Virus record (IMG/VR): IMGVR_UViG_3300042446_000085
Location: 1 to 23,443 of that record
Source: a virus
Direction: 5' to 3' (one strand)
Length of the DNA stretch: 23,443 nt
Part shown: in pieces, positions 1 to 8,600 of the stretch
How the letters are laid out: every line of letters begins with the position of its first letter
Numbering within the stretch: the first letter of the stretch is position 1
Program-made: the position numbers and the translations under genes
The notes under the pieces: model-generated
Told to the model about the DNA's origin: nothing
Databases searched by the model: none
Seen by the model: the letters and a program-made list of their open reading frames with translations, nothing else

Positions 1-135
1 CAGATCACAATCATCACAAGGCGTGGGTGTGCTGTCAGCTTCGAATATTAGATCTTCTGGGCTGTCAGTGCCGCGCCACTTGCGCCGCATACGGCCAATA
101 GGCTCTATTTTTTTATTGAAAAGTACTTTGTCCAT
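1..135 (-). CDS. Unrecognised protein, N-terminal part only (runs off left edge)
   Basis: An open frame of 45 codons starts at an ATG at 135 and continues past base 1 without a stop. The visible part begins MDKVLFNKKIEPIGRMRRKW, is basic in its first 20 residues, then becomes acidic and ends with a CDDC motif (residues 40-43). It follows the coiled-coil membrane protein by 26 bases in the same direction, so it is probably the next gene of the late operon. There is no clear Shine-Dalgarno sequence; the upstream bases are occupied by a 16-bp palindrome. I do not recognise a family. Confidence 0.6.
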   Translation of the reverse strand, partial: MDKVLFNKKIEPIGRMRRKWRGTDSPEDLIFEADSTPTPCDDCDL

Positions 136-136
136 C

Positions 137-152
137 ACTGATAATTATCAGT
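137..152. promoter_or_regulatory. 16-bp perfect palindrome just upstream of a start codon
   Basis: The bases read ACTGATAATTATCAGT, identical on both strands, directly before the ATG at 135. It has no loop and no T-run, so it does not look like an intrinsic terminator. An operator for a dimeric DNA-binding protein is possible, but this is inferred from symmetry alone, and short AT-rich palindromes can arise by chance. Confidence 0.3.
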
Positions 153-161
153 TTGGATTGA

Positions 162-446
162 TCAGTTCAATATTTTGGACAGTAGATCTAAGTGCCCAGT
201 GACCCAACCTAGTACGGCTAGGCCACCCATACCAATATAAAGCCACTTGTCATTGAACTTTTCTACTTCATTTAGTTTCTTAGCTAATTCAGCGTGTTGG
301 GCGCAACTGGCTTCATACATGGTGTCCAACTTTTCAGTCAGTGCCTCACGAGTTTCACCGATGCTAACCTTCAAGTCATCAACCTTTTCTGCGAGGCTTT
401 CAACTTTGGTTTCAACTACTGATATGCGTTCTGCTTGTGTAGGCAT
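162..446 (-). CDS. Coiled-coil, single-membrane-span protein (XhlA / holin-accessory type)
   Basis: A 94-residue protein starting MPTQAERISVVETKVESL. Residues about 5-62 form a charged heptad-like coiled coil, and residues about 66-86 (WLYIGMGGLAVLGWVTG) are a single membrane-spanning helix near the C-terminus. This is the layout of haemolysin XhlA-like and holin-accessory proteins, and similar small proteins beginning with a TQxERISVLE-like motif occur beside fibre genes in aquatic phages. A role at the inner membrane in lysis is an inference; no endolysin is in view. I chose the ATG at 446 because GGGAG lies 9 bases upstream. An alternative ATG at 470 overlaps the previous stop (TAATG) and would add eight residues. 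Confidence 0.65.
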   Translation of the reverse strand: MPTQAERISVVETKVESLAEKVDDLKVSIGETREALTEKLDTMYEASCAQHAELAKKLNEVEKFNDKWLYIGMGGLAVLGWVTGHLDLLSKILN

Positions 447-469
447 TTCCCATTTCTCCCAAGGATACA

Positions 470-814
470 TTAACCTAGATTGACCCAAGTCAATGTAATC
501 TCATCCCAGTGCCACATTCCTGGCTCTGTAGGTTTTTCAACAGGAGCATACCAGCGGCATGTGCCTTCGTCTAGCAACCAACTTGGATAAGGCTTAGGTG
601 GTATGAATGCATCACGGATAACATCATAACTAAATCCAGGACCAGCAAAGTTCTTACGGATATTTCCGTTATAGCTGGTCTTTTTCCAAGTTCCGCCACC
701 AAATAAGTTTTGGCAGAAAGCTACTCCGTCTGCTTCTGTGGGTTCATCGCTATTCATAATAACGATGACCTGATCAACTATGTTTTGTTCATTTAATCTT
801 GCGTAATGTGCCAT
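470..814 (-). CDS. Small fibre-associated protein of cyanophage type
   Basis: A 114-residue protein starting MAHYARLNEQNIVDQVIVI. Its parts match a small protein I know from T4-like cyanophages and other aquatic phages: an N-terminal MAHYA-x-L strand, a central WKKTSYNGNIRKNFAGPGFSYD segment with the conserved TSYN and RKNxAG motifs, then DAFIPPKPYPSWLLDE and a C-terminal WHWDE-xxxxWV. It is encoded next to tail-fibre genes in those phages as here. Its function is unproven; a fibre-tip or fibre-assembly role is inferred from context and from the proline/tryptophan-rich C-terminus. The start at 814 is set by AAAGGA seven bases upstream, which overlaps the stop of the large fibre gene; an upstream in-frame ATG at 874 lies inside that gene and is unlikely. 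Confidence 0.7.
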   Translation of the reverse strand: MAHYARLNEQNIVDQVIVIMNSDEPTEADGVAFCQNLFGGGTWKKTSYNGNIRKNFAGPGFSYDVIRDAFIPPKPYPSWLLDEGTCRWYAPVEKPTEPGMWHWDEITLTWVNLG

Positions 815-824
815 AATCTTTCCT

Positions 825-3800
825 TTAACTTGTGAATGTTCCGCTGCCAGTGAATGTATGGTAAGTGAAACCACCTGCTGATGTTATTGTTCCGCCTGTG
901 CCAACTGTGCCACCTGAATAACGGATAATAACAATGCCACTACCACCTGCAAATCCGGCTCCACCATCACCACCGCCTCCACCACCGGTATTGGCAGTTC
1001 CTGCTGAGGCTCCACCTTGAGCGGTGCCGAATCCACCTTGGCCACCACCACCGCTACCGCCAGCACCACCAGCAGCATTGACGTTATTACCGCCTCCACC
1101 ACCACCTGCGTAGGTAGTTCCGTTAAACCAAGTTCTACCTGCTCCACCAACACCTGCAACACTGCCGCTTGTGGCATTTCCACCAACTGCACCTGCGCCA
1201 CCTCCACCACCACCTGGATAGTTAGGAACGTTGAAGCCTCCATTGGATCCACCGTTATTACCTTGACCAGCGGTTCCAGTTCCACCTGCGTAGGTTCCAC
1301 TGCCTGTTTGTCCAGCACCACCACCTGATCCACCTGAACCTGGTGTGTTAGTGCTCCAAGCACCACCGCCACCACCTGTTGAAGTTGATACGCTGGCGAT
1401 ACTTGAGTTATTACCATTACCACCGTTGGATGTGCCACCGCTTACAGTTCCGCCTGCTCCAACAGTGATAGTATAACTTGTTCCACCTGTGACTGATATA
1501 GTGCCAGTTGAATAACCACCTGCGCCACCACCACCTTGATCACTGGCTCCACCACCGGCAACTACCAGGTAGTCAATGTTATATGAAGGAACAAATACAT
1601 CAGTATCGCCATCAATATAACGCCAATCATTCAATGTAGTATTGTAGTAGGCCAATTTGCCTGCATTGTCTGTAATGCTGGCCAATAATCCACTGCTGGT
1701 AGTTAGACTCTGTGTTCCACTTGCGGTACTTAATGTAATGCCAGGTCCTTGTGCTCCTGTTGCACCTACTGAACCAGTGAAACCAGTTGCACCATTAGTG
1801 CCTGCTGAACCAGTGAAACCAGTTGCACCATTAGTGCCTGCTGAACCAGTGAAACCAGTTGTGCCCTGAGTACCTTGGCTACCAGTATAACCGATATTGC
1901 CTTGGCTACCTGTGTAACCAACTTGGGCACTGCCGTTTAATGTTAAACTTCCATCCGCCACGCTTAGTGCATTACCACCAAGATAGATAGTGGCAGTTGA
2001 AACATACAAACTACGCCACTGTGTGCTGGTTGATCCTAGATCCCAAGTGCTGTCTGCATCAGGTAGTAGGTGTGTGCCAACCTTGACATTGCCGTTGTGC
2101 GGGTCAAGAATTAAATCACCATTACCGTGTGTGGTCAATGTAGCGTCAGCATTGTTGTCACCAATTCTAACTGTGTCAGCATTTAGGTTGATGTTGGCTG
2201 TGCCGTCTGCAACAATGTTAAAATCTTCCCCAGTTGGACCTTCTAGGTCTCCAGCTTCTATCTTAACTACGCCAGCAGTCAGTGTAACAGTGGCTGTGGT
2301 GAATTCTGCAATGTCAATACCAACCGGATCTCGCAGTTGAATTAGATCACTGTCAAAGTGAGTAAATCCACTGCTAATTTCTGCTCTCAGTGTTTCATCA
2401 AGATCATTGAATCTATGGTTAGGACTGAATAAATTGACTTCACTGTTATTGACAGCCAATATTCTAGTACCACTGTTGCTGATAGTAACTGTTCCGTCTG
2501 AGGCAAGATCTAAGTTGCTGGCAACATCGTCACCTGAACTTAGAAACATACCTTGATAGTATGGATTTACTATTCTTGGTTTAGTTCCATCAATACCAAC
2601 TTGAATTCTAGCAGTGTCTAAATTAACCGTGTCGGAAGTTAATCCAATTGTGGCTGTGCTAAATGACGCAACGTTTGAATTGCCGGCATCGGCTTGTATT
2701 ACAACACCGAACGAGGTAACGCTTAGGAAACCTGTGCTACTTCCGTGTCCTGTTGTCAATTGAAGATCGTAAGCACCATTACTAGAGATAAGAGCCGGAG
2801 CACTGCCACTACCAAATCCAGCACCATTACTGTTAAGATTTAAGAATTGTGTGCTACCAGTTGAATTGTAGAAAACATGACTGTTACTATTATAAATGTT
2901 AAATCTATCACTTAATTCTAAACGAGTTGTTTCACTGGTTGTGCCGCTATTGACAGTGTTAAATGTAATTGATGCACCACGAGCACTGCCTGTAAAAGTT
3001 TCTAACGCATTGACTCTAATTTGAGCACCACGCGATCCATTACCAGTTTGACTGTTAGCAGTTTGTCCGTTAAACAATAATCTACCAATATTGTCTCCAC
3101 GTAGAATAGCGTTTCTACGACCACTAACACCGTTCTTACGACCACTAACAAATGTAATTGCATTAGTGTCATTCAGGGTAGTGTTGTCAGCACCACTGTT
3201 CATAGTCATTGAACTTACAGTCTGACTTGTGCCCACTGTGTAGGTTCCAGTACCGCCTGTGGCAGTTCCTAAGGCTGTAATGAATGTGCCCGAAGTGACT
3301 CCAGTGGCATAAACTCTTTGACCAATGCTTAAAACTCCACTGCTAACTGCCGTAACGTCCAGTGTTGTTCCACTGATACTGGCTGTGAATACTGCGGCAT
3401 CTTCACTTGGAACACCTAAAATTACATGCTTGGAATTGATGGATAAAATACTAGTAGCACCATGGCCAGAGTGTGTATCAATACCATTGCTCATTGTCAA
3501 TGTGGCAAATGTGTTGTCTGCCTGTCCTAACAATAAACTGTGTGTAGGTGGAGCACTGCTTGATCCAGCTGTTTGTGCAGTCAATATGTCAAAGTGTCTG
3601 CTGGTTGAGTTTAATTGAACGCCTAGTGGCTGACTCTGAATAAACCAGCGAGCACCTGCGTTGGTTGCTGTGGTTGCATTACCTGCCCAGTTTTCTGTAG
3701 CCAGTGCAACAAAACGGACTGCATTGAATTGTTCTTGACTCCAGCGAGTACCGTCATAACCACCAAAGTTGATTACACCTAATCCAGCACCGCTTAGAAC

Positions 3801-4628
3801 AGCGGTTGGACTTGTGTGTGTTCCACGACTGCCTTCAAGAAACAGTTGTGCTGTGCCCATAGTGGTAGTGGTAACAGTTCCTGGAAAGTTCTGACCAAAA
3901 CCACGGACTACTGCACTGGCCATTATACCACTAGTGTAGTTGCTGACTACCAATGCTGGGCTTTGTGTGTTGGCAGTGGCAATCAGTGCTAGACCGTTGC
4001 TATCAACTGGATAACCACCTGCTGAAACTACATCTTGAGTAACAACACTGTTGAATATTACATTGCTGTTTGTGTTTAATGTTTGGTTTGCACTTATACC
4101 AGCACTACCAGTGAAACCAATATCACCTTTACTACCGACGAATCCAGTATCACCTTGACTACCAGTGTAGCCAGTTGCACCTTCACCAGAACTACCTGTA
4201 TAACCTAGATCACCTTTACTACCAGTGAATCCATTAGTTCCGTTTGTGCCAGCACTGCCGGTATAACCTAGATCGCCTTTACTACCAACAAATCCAGTTG
4301 TGCCTTGTGATCCAGTAAATCCTGTAGTACCTTGACTACCTGTGAAACCCGTAGGTCCAATTAATTCTGCTCGACTCGTAATGGCTGTTCCGGTGTCGGC
4401 TGCAAATACCAATGTGTTGATAGTTGCAATATTATCTATAGTAATATCATAAAATTCTACACTGTCTAAAGGACCAACTAATTGCTCAGGACTGGCCAAT
4501 ACACCACCAATAGTAACTCCGTCACCTATGTATAATTTTTCGGTATCTGTAGTAAAGACTGGTTCGCCTTCTGCAAATACTGTTGTTAATCTTTGGGCAT
4601 CTGTGCCGCGTCTAATTTGTAATCCCAT
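825..4628 (-). CDS. Large tail fibre: Mtd-like N-terminus, collagen-like repeats, glycine-rich adhesin C-terminus
   Basis: A 1267-residue fibre. Residues about 3-42 ([11 protein letters not shown] to IGDGVTIGG) match the major-tropism-determinant N-terminal domain found at the base of many phage fibres, which probably attaches it to the tail. Residues 91-177 are Gly-X-Y collagen-like repeats (GFT, GSQ, GYT, GSA triplets), interrupted once near residue 149. Residues 180-900 are Ser/Thr/Asn-rich with beta-helix-like character, including an [20 protein letters not shown] segment typical of phage fibres. A second collagen-like block spans about 904-962. From about 1018 (DYLVVAGGG) to about 1240 the chain is glycine-rich, like polyglycine-II adhesins such as the S16 gp38 tip, ending in [13 protein letters not shown]. 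The role inferred is receptor binding. AAGGAAAGATT precedes the ATG. Confidence 0.88.
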   Translation of the reverse strand: MGLQIRRGTDAQRLTTVFAEGEPVFTTDTEKLYIGDGVTIGGVLASPEQLVGPLDSVEFYDITIDNIATINTLVFAADTGTAITSRAELIGPTGFTGSQGTTGFTGSQGTTGFVGSKGDLGYTGSAGTNGTNGFTGSKGDLGYTGSSGEGATGYTGSQGDTGFVGSKGDIGFTGSAGISANQTLNTNSNVIFNSVVTQDVVSAGGYPVDSNGLALIATANTQSPALVVSNYTSGIMASAVVRGFGQNFPGTVTTTTMGTAQLFLEGSRGTHTSPTAVLSGAGLGVINFGGYDGTRWSQEQFNAVRFVALATENWAGNATTATNAGARWFIQSQPLGVQLNSTSRHFDILTAQTAGSSSAPPTHSLLLGQADNTFATLTMSNGIDTHSGHGATSILSINSKHVILGVPSEDAAVFTASISGTTLDVTAVSSGVLSIGQRVYATGVTSGTFITALGTATGGTGTYTVGTSQTVSSMTMNSGADNTTLNDTNAITFVSGRKNGVSGRRNAILRGDNIGRLLFNGQTANSQTGNGSRGAQIRVNALETFTGSARGASITFNTVNSGTTSETTRLELSDRFNIYNSNSHVFYNSTGSTQFLNLNSNGAGFGSGSAPALISSNGAYDLQLTTGHGSSTGFLSVTSFGVVIQADAGNSNVASFSTATIGLTSDTVNLDTARIQVGIDGTKPRIVNPYYQGMFLSSGDDVASNLDLASDGTVTISNSGTRILAVNNSEVNLFSPNHRFNDLDETLRAEISSGFTHFDSDLIQLRDPVGIDIAEFTTATVTLTAGVVKIEAGDLEGPTGEDFNIVADGTANINLNADTVRIGDNNADATLTTHGNGDLILDPHNGNVKVGTHLLPDADSTWDLGSTSTQWRSLYVSTATIYLGGNALSVADGSLTLNGSAQVGYTGSQGNIGYTGSQGTQGTTGFTGSAGTNGATGFTGSAGTNGATGFTGSVGATGAQGPGITLSTASGTQSLTTSSGLLASITDNAGKLAYYNTTLNDWRYIDGDTDVFVPSYNIDYLVVAGGGASDQGGGGAGGYSTGTISVTGGTSYTITVGAGGTVSGGTSNGGNGNNSSIASVSTSTGGGGGAWSTNTPGSGGSGGGAGQTGSGTYAGGTGTAGQGNNGGSNGGFNVPNYPGGGGGGAGAVGGNATSGSVAGVGGAGRTWFNGTTYAGGGGGGNNVNAAGGAGGSGGGGQGGFGTAQGGASAGTANTGGGGGGDGGAGFAGGSGIVIIRYSGGTVGTGGTITSAGGFTYHTFTGSGTFTS
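1743..1919 (-). repeat. Second collagen-like block of the large fibre
   Basis: About 59 codons encode uninterrupted Gly-X-Y triplets dominated by GYT, GSQ, GAT, GFT and GSA. It sits between the long beta-rich shaft and the glycine-rich tip domain, a likely rigid triple-helical spacer placing the adhesin away from the shaft. It contains the 36-bp DNA tandem repeat listed separately. Confidence 0.8.
1771..1861 (-). repeat. 36-bp tandem repeat, about 2.5 identical copies
   Basis: Two exact copies of a 36-base unit lie at 1771-1806 and 1807-1842, followed by 19 bases of a third copy at 1843-1861. The unit is 12 codons long and encodes a [12 protein letters not shown]-type dodecapeptide, so gain or loss of a unit keeps both the reading frame and the Gly-X-Y phase. 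Confidence 0.9.
4098..4358 (-). repeat. First collagen-like block of the large fibre
   Basis: About 87 codons encode Gly-X-Y triplets ([21 protein letters not shown]). The phase slips once by two residues (GE near residues 148-149). The DNA repeats are imperfect, unlike the exact tandem copies in the second block. Confidence 0.8.
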
Positions 4629-4640
4629 AATCTTTCCTTA

Positions 4641-4991
4641 TTATACAATTGGACCGAAGTCAATCGTGTTAATGAATACTGTGCCCGCATTTGGCACATT
4701 GATGCCATTAGGGAATGTAACAGGTTGTCCGCCTGCTCCATATATATTTGCTGTTGCTACGCTGGCAAAACTGACATTGTCAAAGGTATTCAAACTTTGA
4801 TTGTAGTTGCTAGTTCCAAATCCACTGACACTTATTGGTTGTATATTATTAACAACATTTACCGTAGCAGTGGTCTGATAGATCAACACACTGTCTGGAG
4901 TGTTGGTCAGTGCCAAGCTCAGCGGTGTGGTAATGGTTGCAGTAAAGTTATAAGTTACCTGCGTGACCGTAAAGGCGAAGGTATAGGCCAT
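4641..4991 (-). CDS. Small fibre-associated protein, function unknown
   Basis: A 116-residue, hydroxyl-rich, beta-prone protein. No catalytic motif is visible. Residues about 65-97 contain NQSLNTFDNVSFASV followed by AGGQPVTFPNG. A closely matching stretch ([15 protein letters not shown], then [10 protein letters not shown]) occurs in the neighbouring 1267-residue fibre just after its first collagen block. The shared motif suggests a common fibre-shaft element, so this protein is probably a structural part of the fibre base or shaft. The start is well supported by AGGAGG five bases before the ATG, overlapping the end of the upstream gene. Confidence 0.6.
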   Translation of the reverse strand: MAYTFAFTVTQVTYNFTATITTPLSLALTNTPDSVLIYQTTATVNVVNNIQPISVSGFGTSNYNQSLNTFDNVSFASVATANIYGAGGQPVTFPNGINVPNAGTVFINTIDFGPIV

Positions 4992-4992
4992 T

Positions 4993-5508
4993 TTAGCCTC
5001 CTACAGTAATCGCTGTGAATAATGGACTTGTGCTTAGTGTCGGATCGCCTGGAGTAACACCTGGCTCCCATGCTAACAAGAATGCCCATCTATGAGTGTT
5101 AATCTGCACTGGCGTTGTTGCACTGGTCCAAGTAACACCTACAATGGTAATAGGCACATTGGCACGAGCATCAGGAAGAACTGGACCAGTGTATAAATTA
5201 CCAGGAATAGTAATATTAACTAATCCACTAGCTGCATTGGTAACACTGATAAAACTGCTTGTTGAGACAACTCCTACGGGAAAATACCCAGTAACTTGGC
5301 TGTTAGCGAAATTAGGCTGTCCTGTGTTGCGATCAAATTGCACTGTATCAACAACTATGGTTTGATAATCAACTTTAAATGTCCAACCAACAATACTGGT
5401 TGCAAAATTATAGTTTAGTGTTCTCTGAGTAGAGGGAAAGATCTGTTCGATCTGAATGTTGTCAGCACCACCAAGATACTGAGCAAAGTTTAAGACGCCT
5501 GCGGCCAT
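4993..5508 (-). CDS. Fibre-base protein paralogous to the N-terminus of the 1477-residue fibre
   Basis: A 171-residue protein that aligns along almost its whole length with residues 1-157 of the next fibre upstream. Shared landmarks in the same order are GVLNFAQYL/GILDYKRYL, FPSTQRT/FPSNQQT, NSQVTGYF/DSQVIGYF, ITIPGNLYTGPVLP/ISIPANMYSGPILP, NVPITIV/HVPLTVV and WEPGVTPGDPT/WEPGVEIGDPT. It lacks the long shaft and glycine-rich tip, so it looks like a free-standing copy of the fibre's attachment domain, perhaps an adaptor joining a fibre to the tail. That role is inferred. AGGAG lies upstream of the ATG; the 5' leader holds a 9-bp hairpin. Confidence 0.65.
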   Translation of the reverse strand: MAAGVLNFAQYLGGADNIQIEQIFPSTQRTLNYNFATSIVGWTFKVDYQTIVVDTVQFDRNTGQPNFANSQVTGYFPVGVVSTSSFISVTNAASGLVNITIPGNLYTGPVLPDARANVPITIVGVTWTSATTPVQINTHRWAFLLAWEPGVTPGDPTLSTSPLFTAITVGG

Positions 5509-5532
5509 GAGTTATTCTCCTAAGGGATGAAA

Positions 5533-5554
5533 GATAGTGTCTAGGGACACTATC
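5533..5554 (-). terminator. Perfect 9-bp stem, 4-base-loop hairpin between fibre genes
   Basis: On the minus strand GATAGTGTC, loop CCTA, then GACACTATC, followed by only TTT. It lies 92 bases after the 1477-residue fibre's last coding bases begin to end and 24 bases before the next ATG. The stem is strong enough to form in RNA, but the short U-tract makes it a weak terminator; it may instead protect the 3' end of the upstream mRNA or shape the 5' leader. Confidence 0.5.
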
Positions 5555-5562
5555 AGTTCGAG

Positions 5563-5570
5563 TATTTATA
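5563..5570 (-). promoter_or_regulatory. TATAAATA element (T4-type late-promoter-like)
   Basis: The minus strand reads TATAAATA in the 92-base gap between two fibre genes, 9 bases upstream of the 9-bp hairpin and 54 bases before the next ATG. It equals the T4 late-promoter core. No T4-like late sigma or clamp gene is in view and AT-rich DNA gives this octamer by chance, so the assignment is tentative. Confidence 0.25.
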
Positions 5571-5600
5571 GACTATTCTATAAAGCTGGGGTTTATACTG

Positions 5601-8600
5601 TTAAAATATAACGCTTCCGTTTGAAGTCCATTTGTAATATCGGTAGTCACCAACTTCTGTTATTGTTGCGTTAATGGTGTAGGCAACAGGTATAATATTT
5701 TTAAGTGTTCTTATAATAACAACACCACTACCACCTGCACCACCGTTTCGGCCACCAACACCACCTCCGCCACCTCCGCCAGTATTGGCTGTGCCCGATG
5801 TTCCAATTAAATTACCAAAACTGCCACCAGCTCCGCCACCACCTACGCCACCTGCGCCTGGAGGGAATCCATTGAAGTTGGTAGATCCACCGCCACCACC
5901 TGCGTAGGTAACGCCGTCTAACCATGTCTTTCCTGCACCACCTGCACCGCCATACCCATATGGAGGATCTAAGAATGGTGGAGGTGGAAAATATGAATCA
6001 GCATTACCGCCAACTGCGCCTGCACCACCGCCACCTCCACCAAAGATATTGTCAAGGTAGGAAGTAGCATTGCCACCTGCATTGCCTTGCCCAGCAACGC
6101 CATTGCCCACTGCACCGCTGCCTGAGCCGCCACCTGATCCTCCATTGTCACCGAATGTCTTTTGGCCTATTCCGTTAGAACCGCCAAATCCACCACCAAC
6201 AGCAACTATAGATCCAAAGCTACTAGGTTTTCCTGACATAGCTCCTGTGTATATAGAATTAATAATAGAAACAGTTTGTGATTGTGTTGAAGAATATCCA
6301 TAGACACTGCCAACTGGAGCTCCTCCCTGACCTATAATAATTTCAATCTGTTCTCCAAATACAATGCTTTGTGTTCCTGTGACCATTGCGCCTGCTCCAC
6401 CTCCACCAGATCCATGAGCAGGATTATATCCGCCTGCACCCCCGCCGCCGACAACTAGATAATCTAATGATGGGCGTGTAGATGTAGAACTTGCGTAGAT
6501 ATCAAATGGATTAAATCTACCATACTCTAATGGTAAAGAAAGTGTTCCCGGCCATTTTGCATGTAAAGTAGTTGTGATATCACCATCTGGGATTGCACCA
6601 CTAGGTAAATCTAATCTAGCCACTTGTCTATCAGTAGCAAATGAATAGGTAGTGGTTGTTGTAAAATCTGGATCAAAGAACATTAATGTATCATTGCGTC
6701 CTGTTGTTCCCGGAACAGTTTTACCCTTTTGTCCTAGACCAAATGCCATTGCCCATTCATTGTAGAATTCAGCAAGATTATCAGCCTCTGCGTTTCCTGG
6801 ATTAGTAGATGCCCAATACTTCTGACCATAGTCAGTGTATCGTTGATCTTCTATTGTGCTGTATGGCAAAGTAGATATACTGCCCGGAACACCGGTAGCT
6901 GGATAACCACTTAGTTTATAAGTGTTGTTTTTAACAGCACCGGTTGTGGGATCCTGCCAATTATCAATCCAAGCAAATGTAGTATAGTACTGTCCTGTAG
7001 CTGCTTGATTTAATGCAGGTCCAGGAGAAGTGTTTGGTGAAGTAGGAGGCAGGAATGCTGTTGGTTTAACAACGTCTTGACTTCTGTTTAGGCTTGTTGA
7101 AAACTTAACAAGCCTAAATCCACCATTAGGAATAGTAGTTCCATCACTATAAGTGCTGGTGGTAACTGGATTAGGCAAAGTTAGTTCTTCAGTTCCACCA
7201 CCGATGTTGTGTTTAAATTCTGTATTGGCCTGAGGAATTGTAGGAGTAAATTTAAACAGCTTGACCTTAATAGTGCTTCTTGACTGTGTGCCTGCCTTTT
7301 GTGCAGCATTTTCAATAGGCTTAGTCCATTCAACTTCTCCAATGTATTCAACTAGATCAATGTATCTTGTCTTAACTGGATTTTGATAAATCTGTGTTAG
7401 ATAATTTGTTTCATCAATAGCATTAGAAACATTATATCTTGTGCCAGTTACTCTGCTAGTATATGGTTGAACTTTGAAATACAATCTTGTAGGAGTTGAT
7501 GTGGTCATGGCAGTAGTTCTATTACCATAGAAATCACTGGCTAAACCTACAACATTATAACCATCTGCTGTGCCAATGGTATCAGTTTTGTAAATGTCAA
7601 ACAGTTCAACTTGAACAGTTCCAGTCTGTTCATAATCGAATAATCTGTTTATCGATCCTGCACCAGCAGGGGTGCCAGCAGGCGCACTATTAACAGGTGC
7701 TCGAATAACACTTGGCAAATTGAATGTGTAGGCAAGACTTGTTATAGTACTGACAAAGTCTTTAGTCCAAGTTGTTCCGGTGGTAATTGGATCTAAGATT
7801 TCACTGATGTTGGTTCCAGTGACTAGACTTAGGTTGTAATTGCTACCATTATAATACTTGAATAGTCTAAAGGCATTGACTGTCTTGACATTCTCTGAAT
7901 ACTTTTGAACACCGAAATAGTTTTTATTTAGAATAAATTGATCAGCAGTTTGGTTATTAATGTTTGTTCCAAATTCAATCTGCAATCCCTGAGTTGTAAA
8001 TCTACGTGATGTGTAATCGAAACCTTGACGGAATCTTATTGGCACTCCATTTCTTACTCTAACTACGACATCTGGTTCAGCATTCCAAGGAATGTATGGT
8101 GCTCCAGCTGCTGAAGTAAGTGAATCCCATTTCCAAGTTCTGTTAAAGTCTTGAACAGGTTGAGCAGTAAAGATATCATAAGATGCTGTGCTGCTGCTCC
8201 AACCAGCATAACCTTTTAGACCTACATTAAGTGCTCTATAACTATCAAAGTTTCTTTCTATGCCTCCGCCTGCTGCTGCCGCAGATCCACTCTTGACACT
8301 TGAAGTTGTTTGAACAGTGGTCAATACCATTCTAGACCAACTGCTGGTATCAATCTCCATTACATTGTATAAGAATGTTACAGTATTGACCAATGTAATG
8401 GTGTTGAGGGCAGATACTTTAACAATGTCATTAGTTGGTGTTCTGTCTAGTGTAACTATAGGAGTTGGCACCAAATCATTGCCTAGTCTAACTATGTGTG
8501 TTAGAGTATTACTGGTGCTGGGCAAGTTAGCATTGATTAAACTCTGTCCTAAATCACCAGGATAACTGGCAGTGATAGTCCAAGTGCCAGTTGTGGTTAT

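Noticed and set aside
162-488. TTG start at 488 for the coiled-coil membrane protein
   Set aside because: It lies inside the previous gene, lacks a ribosome site, and a well-placed GGGAG favours the ATG at 446.
955-1080. Possible G-quadruplex-forming GGTGG runs on the coding strand
   Set aside because: The runs are mostly two G long and are fully explained by glycine codons; there is no sign of a regulatory role.
1017-1328. 103-residue plus-strand frame of Thr/Ser/Cys
   Set aside because: Antisense of the glycine-rich domain; low-complexity Thr/Ser composition follows from the complementary repeats.
884-1438. 184-residue minus-strand frame within the large fibre
   Set aside because: It is an out-of-frame reading of the glycine-rich region; GGN-rich DNA keeps other frames open. 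It has no ribosome site and a valine/glutamine repeat with no protein-like pattern.
1771-1861. CRISPR-like repeat array
   Set aside because: The units are directly adjacent without spacers and lie in frame inside a collagen-like coding region.
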